Positions 1 to 7,083 of a stretch of DNA of 22,521 bases are shown here, in pieces. Every line of letters begins with the position of its first letter. Position 1 is the first letter of the stretch. Source of the DNA: a virus; IMG/VR virus record IMGVR_UViG_3300006637_000037, positions 1 to 22,521 of that record. The stretch is one strand, 5' to 3'. The position numbers and the translations under genes are program-made. The notes beneath the pieces are model-generated. The model saw nothing but the letters and a program-made list of their open reading frames with translations. It was not told the DNA's origin and made no database searches.

Positions 1-62
1 CCAAAGGTTATAATACCCTTGCTCTTATTCTCCTTGAATACCGGCAGTTTAGACTCTGCCAT
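1..62 (-). CDS. 5' end of a gene cut by the left edge; possible portal protein
   Basis: An ATG at 62 opens a frame that stays open to the window edge, giving 20 full codons that begin MAESKLPVF and continue to KGIITFG. It starts 16 bases after the stop of the upstream membrane-protein gene, so it belongs to the same run of genes. The basic stretch followed by GIITFG resembles the start of portal proteins of Bacteroidota siphophages, which often begin with a short basic stretch and then a Gly-aromatic-Gly turn before an acidic N-x-P motif. The rest of the window has a terminase, protease, scaffold and capsid gene but no portal, which makes this the natural candidate. With so few residues this is inference; an endolysin or another structural protein is possible. 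Confidence 0.5.
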   Translation of the reverse strand, partial: MAESKLPVFKENKSKGIITF

Positions 63-78
63 GTTTATCCTTACAAAG

Positions 79-363
79 TTACTTTCCATTTCTTACGAAT
101 GTGTTATAGTGGAATATCGATGCCCATGTGAATAGACTTGCATACCCAACGTTTATTATTATCTCTGGTATCGGTGGGTATTGACCTACCAATACGTTGT
201 ATAAAGCACCCATTGAAGGGATAGCCAAGCCAACCCTTAACAACCACCTCTCAACTATATTCAATCGTGCCAATGCCTTGACCTCTCTCCCAAATACGAA
301 TATGTAGAATAATGTCGCATTGATAAAGATAAGTATGTTGGCTAATTCATTTATTATCTGCAT
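79..363 (-). CDS. Small multi-pass membrane protein, holin-like partner
   Basis: A 94-residue protein starting MQIINELANILIFINATLF. It has three hydrophobic segments: about residues 3-21, 39-57 and 66-84. A longer reading from a GTG at 405 exists, but that adds a basic, non-hydrophobic stretch and deepens the overlap with the preceding gene, so I prefer the ATG at 363, which overlaps its neighbour by 17 bases. It follows another small membrane protein directly. Such pairs in phages are commonly holin and holin-partner (antiholin or spanin-like) proteins acting in the host inner membrane at lysis. No lysis enzyme is visible beside it, so the role is inferred from size, topology and position only. 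Confidence 0.6.
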   Translation of the reverse strand: MQIINELANILIFINATLFYIFVFGREVKALARLNIVERWLLRVGLAIPSMGALYNVLVGQYPPIPEIIINVGYASLFTWASIFHYNTFVRNGK

Positions 364-646
364 CGAGTTTATCTTTAAAGAATTTCTTACTGAACGCCTC
401 AACACCCTTCAATCCCAAGAACCCAAGTATAAAGGCAACTCCATTTGAGTAGTTAGTATCGTTTATCTTAACCAAGTCACATACAACTGGTGTTAAGTAG
501 TTGGCTGAGGCAACTCCGGTTATGATAGCAAAGAACGTTTGCTTGATGTTCTTGGTAGCACCCTTGCCAACCAATAGAAGTGAACCGAACAACCCAGCAA
601 TGGATTGCATAACGTTTATACCTATCTCGTCTAAAAAGGTTTTCAT
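347..646 (-). CDS. Putative holin (small membrane protein)
   Basis: A 99-residue protein with an amphipathic start (MKTFLDEIGINVMQ), hydrophobic segments near residues 14-28, 36-58 and 68-84, and a charged tail rich in Lys and Asp (KKFFKDKLDADNK). Size, several membrane spans and a charged C-terminus fit class I or II holins, which form lethal inner-membrane lesions late in infection. Its ATG overlaps the stop of the preceding structural gene as ATGA, so the two are probably translationally coupled. It lies at the end of the visible late genes, next to a second small membrane protein. A membrane protein of unrelated function cannot be excluded from sequence alone. Confidence 0.6.
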   Translation of the reverse strand: MKTFLDEIGINVMQSIAGLFGSLLLVGKGATKNIKQTFFAIITGVASANYLTPVVCDLVKINDTNYSNGVAFILGFLGLKGVEAFSKKFFKDKLDADNK

Positions 647-1008
647 TCTCCGTATATTTTTTCGTTAAGTGTTGGTGTGTAACTTGTAGTTGTTGTGCCC
701 TCTGTGCATTTCAACATACCTTGCTCAACTAACTCATCGGCTAAGGATGGATCAAGGTTGCTATCACTTGTTTGAGCATAGACCTTGTATTCATACTCTC
801 CGGTGTATATGTCTGCCGTTGTGCCTTCGATAAATTGAAACTGATTGTATCTATCAGGGTAACTGCTCACATCTGCCATAATGAAGTTGTACTTTGTATT
901 CGTTGTACGATTGGTCAGATTAAATAAAAATGTAGGGCTTGATATGGTTACCTTCTCGGTTAACGTTAGGTACCAATAAGCCGTTTCGTCTTTTTCTATC
1001 GTGAGCAT
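643..1008 (-). CDS. Small virion structural protein (conserved, function unknown)
   Basis: A 121-residue soluble protein with alternating polar and hydrophobic residues suggesting a beta-sandwich. It starts MLTIEKDETAYWYLTLTEKV, contains a block ending in GEYEYKVYAQ near residue 75 and a C-terminal VEQGMLKC stretch. I recognise this pattern from uncharacterised proteins of Bacteroidota phages encoded among virion genes, where a head-tail or tail-surface component is likely; that is recollection, not a search. The gene is the first after a terminator (1041-1070), its ATG follows an AT-only leader, and a TATATTTG element lies 15 bases upstream, so it may be transcribed partly from its own promoter. 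It ends in an ATGA overlap with the putative holin. Confidence 0.65.
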   Translation of the reverse strand: MLTIEKDETAYWYLTLTEKVTISSPTFLFNLTNRTTNTKYNFIMADVSSYPDRYNQFQFIEGTTADIYTGEYEYKVYAQTSDSNLDPSLADELVEQGMLKCTEGTTTTSYTPTLNEKIYGE

Positions 1009-1022
1009 TTATATATATATAG

Positions 1023-1030
1023 CAAATATA
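1023..1030 (-). promoter_or_regulatory. Candidate Bacteroidota -7 promoter element (TATATTTG)
   Basis: The minus strand reads TATATTTG here, an exact match to the Bacteroidota sigma consensus TAnnTTTG. It sits after the terminator hairpin and 15 bases before the ATG at 1008, so a transcript would have a leader of only a few bases. No clear TTTG -33 box lies at the usual 19-21 base spacing, and the region is very AT-rich, so a chance match is possible. Confidence 0.35.
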
Positions 1031-1040
1031 TAAAATTGGC

Positions 1041-1070
1041 AAAAAGAAAAGGGCAACCAATGGCTGCCCC
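1041..1070 (-). terminator. Rho-independent terminator after the tail tube gene
   Basis: On the minus strand GGGCAGCC, a 3-base ATT loop and GGTTGCCC form an 8-bp stem with one G-U wobble, followed by TTTTCTTTTT. The variable pair is a wobble only in the minus-strand RNA and a mismatch on the plus strand, which supports the direction. It ends the capsid-tail tube transcript. Confidence 0.85.
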
Positions 1071-1092
1071 TTTAGGAAAGAAACTATGAAAA

Positions 1093-1599
1093 CTAAATAC
1101 CTAATGTAGTTACTACTGCACTCTGTACCAAGTAAGGTGCTTCTGTTTCAATAGCACTCAATGTAAAGTTGTACCCTTGTACATCTCCCATTGCTGCACC
1201 GCTTTCAGCAGTCATTGAAGTAATATCGCAACCATACTCATACCCACATAACCAGTAGTTGTCGTTGTTGTCTTTTACAATGCAGAATACTCTGTTCTGT
1301 GCTAACAACTTCAACTCATTACGCTTTGTAGTTGACAACTTGCGAAGTCTTGCTACAACGTCTGTCTGATTGAATACAGTACCATTGTCTTGAGATACGT
1401 TAGTAGTAGTTGTCATTGAACCTATGCCCTTTGGAAGTTCATAAGTGTATACATCTCCACTTGCTACTGTTGATGCAGTCACCTCGCCACCGCTAACAGT
1501 GAACCCAGATGATGCCCAATCAATAACGTGGATACTCTTGATACCACCAACGCTATCCTTACAATCTAAAGTGAACCCTTGAGTTAAATTACAAGCCAT
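1093..1599 (-). CDS. Probable major tail (tube) protein
   Basis: A 168-residue protein beginning MACNLTQGFTLDCKDSVGG, with two early cysteines, a Thr/Ser-rich middle (SMTTTTNVSQ) and a C-terminal part containing GAAMGDVQGYNFTLSAIE. The pattern of Gly-x-x-x-Gly-Asp, aromatic, then alternating beta residues ending in x-E-x-x-x-P is like that of phage tail tube and major tail proteins. It lies immediately after the major capsid gene with only a short gap and is followed by a strong terminator, as expected for an abundantly made virion protein. I recognise the N-terminus as recurring in Bacteroidota phages, usually unannotated. A head-completion or decoration protein is the main alternative. Confidence 0.55.
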   Translation of the reverse strand: MACNLTQGFTLDCKDSVGGIKSIHVIDWASSGFTVSGGEVTASTVASGDVYTYELPKGIGSMTTTTNVSQDNGTVFNQTDVVARLRKLSTTKRNELKLLAQNRVFCIVKDNNDNYWLCGYEYGCDITSMTAESGAAMGDVQGYNFTLSAIETEAPYLVQSAVVTTLGI

Positions 1600-1625
1600 A
1601 ATCTTATGCTTTTAAAGGGTTAGAC

Positions 1626-2555
1626 TTACGCAAGGATAAACTCAACAATCTGGTCAGGGAATGCTACTTGACAACCATACTTCATGGTAGCACGGAAACG
1701 AACCTCGTCGTTATCGTTGCTATACCAGAACTTGTACTCCTCCTCCTCGTTTGCAAGGTCAGTACCTACAAAGAAGTTAGAGATACGTCCTAAGTACATC
1801 TTATCAACTCCGTTCAATCCACCAACACCAACCATCTTAACGTTAGTTGCTGGAATCATTATTTCCATACCTTCGCTATCAGCAGCGTAGTGGAATAAGT
1901 TGTTGTTGCGTAAAGCAGTAGTATACTTCTTGAAAGTATCAATACCCACGAACAATACTAAGTCATCAGCGTCTGCGATGTCTGCTGGAGTTGCAGCATA
2001 CATATCATCAACTAAGTCATCGATGTTAGAAGTAGTGATAGCAGTAGCACTTGAAGTGTTACCAGCAACCGCAGTTGCATCACCGATAATCTTAACGAAT
2101 CCGTCAAACTTGTTAGTGTTAGGGTTAGTGTTTGAAGTTGCAGTATCACCTTGCCACATTGCTACTTCTAATAACTTAGCAATCTTGCTTGACTTCTCGT
2201 TTCCGATTTGCTCTTCAAATGGAACTGCCTCAGGAGAACCTGCTGCAATTTGAGTCTGCATCCACTTTGCCTCTAAAGTTTTAGGACATAAAGTCTCTTC
2301 AACCTTAATCTTACCTACTGTGATAGTACGCTGAGAGAATGTAGTGTTACCTGATGCAGTATACCCACAACCATCAGCTTGGAAGTATACATCAGAATCA
2401 AGGATGTTAAGTGCTTCTGCACTCTTAACTCCTACTTGAACTTGCCCAGCTGCTTGTAATAAAGCAGCAGTCTTGCCACCAAATAGTGACTTCACAACCA
2501 ACTCGGTTGATTGCTCATTAGTGTAGTTGGTTAAACCAGTTACGTTAAATGCCAT
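1626..2555 (-). CDS. Major capsid protein (HK97-fold type)
   Basis: A 309-residue protein in the right place, directly after a scaffold and a prohead protease. It begins MAFNVTGLTNYTNEQSTELV, has a central helix-rich region with KIAKLLEVAMWQGD (the spine helix typical of this fold), a NPNTNKFDGF loop, and a C-terminal beta region ending KYGCQVAFPDQIVEFILA. The run of acidic residues NEEEEYKFWYSNDNDEVRFRA matches the P-domain end of capsid proteins of this group. It would form the icosahedral shell, with any protease cleavage near the N-terminus. The ATG at 2555 lies 3 bases after the scaffold stop codon. I am confident of the role and less so of the exact subfamily. Confidence 0.85.
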   Translation of the reverse strand: MAFNVTGLTNYTNEQSTELVVKSLFGGKTAALLQAAGQVQVGVKSAEALNILDSDVYFQADGCGYTASGNTTFSQRTITVGKIKVEETLCPKTLEAKWMQTQIAAGSPEAVPFEEQIGNEKSSKIAKLLEVAMWQGDTATSNTNPNTNKFDGFVKIIGDATAVAGNTSSATAITTSNIDDLVDDMYAATPADIADADDLVLFVGIDTFKKYTTALRNNNLFHYAADSEGMEIMIPATNVKMVGVGGLNGVDKMYLGRISNFFVGTDLANEEEEYKFWYSNDNDEVRFRATMKYGCQVAFPDQIVEFILA

Positions 2556-2558
2556 AAT

Positions 2559-3110
2559 TTATTTTTTTAATGTTTTTGCGATGTTTAAAATGTTGTTAAA
2601 TCTCTCTTCTTTTTTAGACAACTTAGCTGGTGCTTTAGTTGGCTCATCTGATGGAAGGTTAGCCACCTTTTCTACAAGGTCAACAGTCTTTGAAAAACCT
2701 GATTTCATTTTTTTCATTTCAGACTTTAATGCTTCAACCTCCTCTAATACCGGTGCGATTGCTTCAGCTATTGCCTCTAATACCTCAACTGTAACCTCTG
2801 GTGCTACTTCCTCAGGTACTTCAACTTCAACTTCTTCCATCTCCTCAGCAACTTCTTCAGATGGCTCAACGATTTCAGTTACGATACCACCTTCAGTTGT
2901 GATAAGTTTACCACCTTCAACCTCATGTGTTGCGTCTGGTGCTGGGATAAGCCCCTCGCCAGTTTGAACGAATATAGCAGTACCTACTGCCAACTCGCCT
3001 TCCCATTCGATGACAGTACCATCTACTAACGTAGCGGACTCCATCTCCACCTTTTGATCATCTCCGAACAATAGGTGTCTGATTTCTTTGATTACTTCTT
3101 TACTATTCAT
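2559..3110 (-). CDS. Capsid scaffolding / assembly protein
   Basis: A 183-residue acidic protein starting MNSKEVIKEIRHLLFGDD. Residues about 15-75 form a small beta-rich segment (GTVIEWEGELAVGTAIFV). About residues 80-120 are a low-complexity Glu/Val/Pro stretch, about 120-150 are a predicted coiled coil, and the C-terminus is basic (KLSKKEERFNNILNIAKTLKK). Acidic low-complexity plus coiled coil plus basic tail, placed between protease and capsid genes, is the standard signature of a phage scaffold that guides procapsid assembly and is then removed. A start at 3161 would add 17 residues that overlap the protease gene; the ATG at 3110, preceded by an AT-rich leader, is preferred. Confidence 0.75.
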   Translation of the reverse strand: MNSKEVIKEIRHLLFGDDQKVEMESATLVDGTVIEWEGELAVGTAIFVQTGEGLIPAPDATHEVEGGKLITTEGGIVTEIVEPSEEVAEEMEEVEVEVPEEVAPEVTVEVLEAIAEAIAPVLEEVEALKSEMKKMKSGFSKTVDLVEKVANLPSDEPTKAPAKLSKKEERFNNILNIAKTLKK

Positions 3111-3142
3111 TTTATTATAATTAGTGTTAATGTTTTTTTGGC

Positions 3143-4351
3143 TCAATTTTTTCCATTCCACTTGGCTACTATGCTCTTTAACTCACTCAATAGTTTGTCC
3201 TCAGGCTCAGCCATATCAAAGTAACCCTCAACCGAGAATCCTTTGAACTCGCCATCCTTAACCCTCTGCCAGATGCTATCATCGTTAACTATGTATGATA
3301 AGAACCAAGAGCCATCAGCAACCTCCTCATATCCTTTAGGAGGCATGATGCCACGCTCTCTATCAACGATAAACGACTCTAACAATGAAAGCCCTTGTGT
3401 AGGTGCATCGTGGTGTATGTTAACGCTATCGTACTTATCACCCTTTGCCCACTTCTTGGCAATCTCAAAGATGGTATCTCTATCGAATACCACATAGTAC
3501 TCACCTCTTGCCTCATCATATCTATAAATGGGTTTGTCTGCTATCATAGCAGCACCCGATATGATACGCTTCTCCTCATCTTGGATAGCGAAATTATGAC
3601 TTATTGAATGTTTAGTTGAATGAACTTGCTCTGCTGAACAAGGCATCCACTTGTCACCCATTTGATGAGAACCACTGCAACCGATTTTATCAGCGTATGC
3701 TTCTGCCTCTTCTTTAGTATCAAATAGTGGTAAGTCTTCAGTGACATAATCAGGTAACTCGGCAACGTCTACATCGTATCTTGACTTGCGTCTTGCTTTC
3801 CTTAACTCAAGTTCCTCAAGTTTACGCTCGGTCCAACGTAGCATCTCATCACCACCCCATAATAGGTAGGAAATAGTGCCACACGCTTTAGTGTCCTTTG
3901 GGTTATAGTATTCCTTACCTCTTGATAGGTAGGAATAAGTACGCTTGATTGTTTCCATTGAGATAGGCTCACCATTGGCAAGTTGTCTTGCTCTATTCTT
4001 ACCCACCAACGTAGCACAATCGTTATTGACTGCCTCGTTTAGTTTGATACCACGTTGAGCGTTCTGACTCGCTGCCTTTGGGTAATCTTGATAGGACTCA
4101 AACTTCTGTCCTTCCCAATAGTTGTAGCATATAGCAAGTGCCTGGTCTTGGTCGTAACCTTCACCGGTAACAACCTCCATACATCTACCTATGAAGTCAT
4201 CCTCGCTCTCGCCTACATTAGGCTTAACGAATTGATCATTGAAGTATTGGAAATCCCTCTCGATTGCTGGGTTGGTAACAAGAGAAACAAACTCAACGCC
4301 GGTTTCATCCTCTGGGTTTATTATTAACCTATATATTGGTAGTTCATTCAT
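3143..4351 (-). CDS. Prohead protease (XkdF-like) with inserted modules
   Basis: A 402-residue protein from the ATG at 4351, which overlaps the previous stop as ATGA; a longer frame to 4483 is out of keeping with this coupling. Residues 1-40 (IYRLIINPEDETGVEFVSLV, then TNPAIE) and 258-380 match the two ends of an XkdF-like serine protease: a histidine pair in NIHHDA near 313, ESFIVD at 325-330, and GFSVEGYF at 371-378. Between them lie inserted modules: a Cys-containing helix motif (GRCMEVV to QALAICYNYWE, 55-80), a helical domain starting YPKAASQNAQR (90-180), and a short Cys/His motif (CSGSHQMGDKWMPC, 225-238). It would cleave scaffold and capsid during maturation. The insertion explains the length above the usual 200-300 residues. 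Confidence 0.75.
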   Translation of the reverse strand: MNELPIYRLIINPEDETGVEFVSLVTNPAIERDFQYFNDQFVKPNVGESEDDFIGRCMEVVTGEGYDQDQALAICYNYWEGQKFESYQDYPKAASQNAQRGIKLNEAVNNDCATLVGKNRARQLANGEPISMETIKRTYSYLSRGKEYYNPKDTKACGTISYLLWGGDEMLRWTERKLEELELRKARRKSRYDVDVAELPDYVTEDLPLFDTKEEAEAYADKIGCSGSHQMGDKWMPCSAEQVHSTKHSISHNFAIQDEEKRIISGAAMIADKPIYRYDEARGEYYVVFDRDTIFEIAKKWAKGDKYDSVNIHHDAPTQGLSLLESFIVDRERGIMPPKGYEEVADGSWFLSYIVNDDSIWQRVKDGEFKGFSVEGYFDMAEPEDKLLSELKSIVAKWNGKN

Positions 4352-4704
4352 ATCTCGTCTGTTGGTTCTGGGAAGTACTCGGGATGTAACTCTTTGCAAG
4401 TCTTTGTCCATTCGGCTATTGCACTTGATGAACCAAAGGTATGAACGCCCATCGGTGGACACCATACCATCTTGTCTTGCCATTGAGCATCACCACTCCA
4501 AAGTACGTCTACATGGTACTTGTCAGATACAACTGGTTCGGTTATTACTTCGCCCTCTGAATCGTATGTGCCATCGGTTAGGACTATGTTGCCTAATCTA
4601 ACTATTGAGTGTGAGTGTGTAGGGTTACCCTCCTCATCAACTCCTAATGCTTCGATGTAGGTGTTGGCTTCTGTTTCGTTTGTAAATGAATATTTTCTGA
4701 ACAT
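4348..4704 (-). CDS. Conserved small phage protein, function unknown
   Basis: A 118-residue acidic protein starting MFRKYSFTNETEANTYIEAL. It contains a His-rich turn (GNPTHSHSIVRLG, 27-39), a central beta region, KYHVDVLWSGD (62-72) and a C-terminal helix with CKELHPEYFPEPTDEI. I recognise similar unannotated proteins near head or tail genes in marine Bacteroidota phages but know no role. It overlaps the prohead protease start as ATGA, so it is probably co-translated with the head genes, which argues for a virion or assembly role. It lies directly after the homing endonuclease, which has probably inserted between it and the tail fibre gene. No enzymatic motif is visible. Confidence 0.6.
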   Translation of the reverse strand: MFRKYSFTNETEANTYIEALGVDEEGNPTHSHSIVRLGNIVLTDGTYDSEGEVITEPVVSDKYHVDVLWSGDAQWQDKMVWCPPMGVHTFGSSSAIAEWTKTCKELHPEYFPEPTDEI

Positions 4705-4706
4705 TT

Positions 4707-5222
4707 TTATACTTTTTCAAATGTGTACCCCGCAAATGTCTTACACTCACCCTTTAGGTGTGCAGATAACATTGTGTGTGATAAATTGTAAAATCTTGAT
4801 GCTTCTGCTTGACTATCAAATATTTTATTTGTTTCCTTGCATTTCACTTTGCACCTTTTCTTACCTTTTAAATTATTGTCTAAAGCGTGTTGATGGTTCA
4901 TTTTATAATCACACCATTCTAAATTGTCAATGTGATTGTTTGTTTTATTGCCATCCTTATGGTTAATAAACGTGTATTCACTTGAATTTAAAAAAGATTG
5001 TGCAACTAATCTATGAATTTTGTGTGCTTTTACTTTACCATTCTTGCAAAGACTTACTCTTTCATATCCTAATGAATCAACAATTTTTTTTATCTCTTTG
5101 CCTTTCCATTTTTTTGGTGTGCCATATCTTGATTTAATAACACGGTCTAAACTTCGCACATTGCCATAATTAGAAATTTGATACAACCCTTCGTATCCTT
5201 TTATGTTTTTATATTCTTCCAT
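4707..5222 (-). CDS. Free-standing HNH homing endonuclease (NUMOD4-HNH-NUMOD1)
   Basis: A 171-residue protein from the ATG at 5222 (an ATG at 5252 is also possible and would give a TAATG overlap with the fibre gene). Residues 3-50 are a NUMOD4 motif (IKGYEGLYQISNYGNVRSL). Residues about 70-112 are an HNH_3 core with HRLVAQSF, INHKDGN and NHIDNLEW giving the His-Asn-His pattern. Residues about 128-170 resemble a NUMOD1 DNA-binding segment (SQAEASRFYNLSHTMLSAHL). Such enzymes cut a specific DNA site and spread by copying into uncut relatives. The gene is clearly more AT-rich than its neighbours (17 G+C of 60 in 4921-4980 against 22 of 60 in 10021-10080), fitting a mobile gene lodged between structural genes. 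Confidence 0.85.
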   Translation of the reverse strand: MEEYKNIKGYEGLYQISNYGNVRSLDRVIKSRYGTPKKWKGKEIKKIVDSLGYERVSLCKNGKVKAHKIHRLVAQSFLNSSEYTFINHKDGNKTNNHIDNLEWCDYKMNHQHALDNNLKGKKRCKVKCKETNKIFDSQAEASRFYNLSHTMLSAHLKGECKTFAGYTFEKV

Positions 5223-5251
5223 ATTGCAATATACAAAATTCGTATTAAACA

Positions 5252-6949
5252 TTATAAAGTTGTTAAGGCTGCTAATTCGTCATTGGATAGACGGGTAGGG
5301 AATAAGATTGCTTGATTAGTTTTGTTTATTACATTTATGCTTGGGCTTGGATAATAAGAACCAATAAGTAATTCACTCATTGCTGGTACTGAACCACTTG
5401 TGTCCGTTCCAATTTGTATGCCATTTACATATAAGATAAAATCATTTGTTTTGTATGCATAGGCAACTTTTACTTTTGTCCCCTCAGCATATACGCCTGA
5501 GTTTATTTGGGCTTGTTCACTTGAACCCGAAAATGACCAACCTCTTATTTGATTTGTAGCGGTTAAGGTTATGTTTTGAGAATCGTTATATAAACCTCCT
5601 GAGCCACTTATTCTATAATGACTAAATAATGTGCCAGTTGGAGGCATAATAAACTCCGCATACATAGTCCCCTCCGTCTGCCCAATCAAAGAACTAATAC
5701 CCGTCTTATAACAAGAATCAGCCGACCTCGTAACACTACTACCATAGGTAGGTATGTAGGATGTGGGGTAACTTCCAGCCTCAGCCATAGCCCCATAAAT
5801 AAGTAGGTCAGCCGTATCGCTATTTATACCACCAAAAATGAGTAATTGAAACCTATCCGAACTGCTTGAATCTGTTACATCAAATCTTTGCCATTCGGTT
5901 GTAACATCAATGCTCTTAAATGTAGAACCACTTCTAATGCGCACATTACTTGTGCCACTTAAAGATTTTATATAAATGCTATTAGTAGTTGCAGTTCCCG
6001 TTGCAGTATAGTTATAGGCAATATATGATATGTCCGAAGTAGTAGTTCCCCCATTTAGATTTAATTGTAATCGAGAAGCGTTTTGCAATCCTTCTGGAGA
6101 TATTCCGTAATTGTCAGTAACAATAGCATTTGATCCCGTTCCTGCTGAAACTTTATTCCAAGAAGAATTTCCAAAGTACTCCGACTGCGTTACTACGTTA
6201 CTCCTCTGAGGCTCTAACAACAACGCTGGGCAACTACCACCCGAATAGTCAAGTCTTGGCATATCCTCTAATATACCCGCTTGTGCAGTTGTGGTGGTTG
6301 TTTCTATGTAGTCGGTTGCAACTAAGCCGCTTTCAAGTTGTGCGTCTTGGATGTAGATGTAATTTCCACTAATACCAGTATGGCTATTGTTGTTAGCTGG
6401 TGAAACTAAAAGTAATTGGTCAGCTTTGTTAGTAACAATAGAACAACGATACCAACCATTTCCTATATCTTCCATTGATGCATCAATAGGAGAACCACCA
6501 GTAGTACCTACCGCACCAGTTGATAAATTAAAATATGCTGATTGGTCTGTTCCAGTATGGTCAATATATAAATATAAAGAATTTACATCTCCAGCTTTAG
6601 CATAGATACTTGTTGTGCTAACTCCAGCGTTTGTTATGGTTTGAGTAATACGACTCCAACCACTTGTATCAGAGGTTAATTTCCAAGCACTTGTACCTCC
6701 ATCTTTGTCCGATTGCCCACTTGTTAGAATTGCCCCTGATCTTGACCAAGTCGTACTAAACGTATTACTCTGCAATAATACATTCTCCCTACCCTTCTCA
6801 ATTAACCCCTCACTATTAACACGAGTAGCCGCTAAGTTAGAACCACGACTGAAAGTGAAGTCACCATCTCCATTTGTTGGTTTGACACTATACAACTTGC
6901 CGTCTTTATATCCGCTTGGTATCATCACCAAACTTGCATCGTTTATCAT
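5252..6949 (-). CDS. Tail fibre / receptor-binding protein with lectin-like domains
   Basis: A 565-residue protein from the ATG at 6949, which overlaps the stop of the preceding 45-residue gene as ATGA (an upstream TTG at 6973 is unlikely). The N-terminus (GDFTFSRGSNLAATRVNSEG) is a segment I know from phage tail proteins. Two similar beta-sandwich, carbohydrate-binding-like domains follow, at about 55-200 (starting LLQSNTF, ending GNGWYRCSIV) and 250-400 (starting VVTQSEYFGNSSWNKV, ending EWQRFDVT). The last 150 residues look like a LamG / concanavalin A-like lectin domain (GTMYAEFIMPP, FILYVNGIQIGTD). It probably binds surface glycans of the host. No catalytic residues for a depolymerase are evident. 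Confidence 0.75.
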   Translation of the reverse strand: MINDASLVMIPSGYKDGKLYSVKPTNGDGDFTFSRGSNLAATRVNSEGLIEKGRENVLLQSNTFSTTWSRSGAILTSGQSDKDGGTSAWKLTSDTSGWSRITQTITNAGVSTTSIYAKAGDVNSLYLYIDHTGTDQSAYFNLSTGAVGTTGGSPIDASMEDIGNGWYRCSIVTNKADQLLLVSPANNNSHTGISGNYIYIQDAQLESGLVATDYIETTTTTAQAGILEDMPRLDYSGGSCPALLLEPQRSNVVTQSEYFGNSSWNKVSAGTGSNAIVTDNYGISPEGLQNASRLQLNLNGGTTTSDISYIAYNYTATGTATTNSIYIKSLSGTSNVRIRSGSTFKSIDVTTEWQRFDVTDSSSSDRFQLLIFGGINSDTADLLIYGAMAEAGSYPTSYIPTYGSSVTRSADSCYKTGISSLIGQTEGTMYAEFIMPPTGTLFSHYRISGSGGLYNDSQNITLTATNQIRGWSFSGSSEQAQINSGVYAEGTKVKVAYAYKTNDFILYVNGIQIGTDTSGSVPAMSELLIGSYYPSPSINVINKTNQAILFPTRLSNDELAALTTL

Positions 6950-7083
6950 AATCTTAAACCTTTTATTGTACAACTATTTGCCTCAACAACCCCACCATCG
7001 GCAAGTACCCTCGCCTTGAAGTCATTGAATAAACTAAACGCTAAACCTCGATAGCGTAATGAATATATCCTTACTCCTATCAT
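6946..7083 (-). CDS. Very small conserved protein in the tail module (45 residues)
   Basis: A 45-codon frame from ATG at 7083 to TGA at 6946. It fills the gap between the 89-residue gene and the fibre gene exactly, with an ATGA overlap at both ends (7080-7083 and 6946-6949). The protein begins MIGVRIYSLRYRG and contains FKARVLADGGVVEANSC, a short motif I recognise from small proteins beside tail fibre genes of Bacteroidota phages. Perfect fit between coupled neighbours is strong evidence that it is translated. Function is unknown; a fibre-attachment or tail-surface peptide would fit the position. It is easily missed by annotation pipelines because of its size. Confidence 0.7.
   Translation of the reverse strand: MIGVRIYSLRYRGLAFSLFNDFKARVLADGGVVEANSCTIKGLRL

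Noticed and set aside
364-405. Longer N-terminus for the small membrane protein from a GTG at 405
   Set aside because: The added 14 residues are basic and would deepen the overlap; the ATG at 363 begins the hydrophobic protein directly.
2527-2967. Open frame of 146 codons on the plus strand opposite the scaffold gene
   Set aside because: It is the Ser/Thr-rich complement of the Glu/Val-rich scaffold sequence and has no protein-like pattern. All plus-strand frames in the window are shadows of this kind.
4352-4483. Longer N-terminus for the prohead protease from an ATG at 4483
   Set aside because: The added 44 residues lie wholly inside the 118-residue gene and do not resemble the protease; the ATG at 4351 shares ATGA with the upstream stop.
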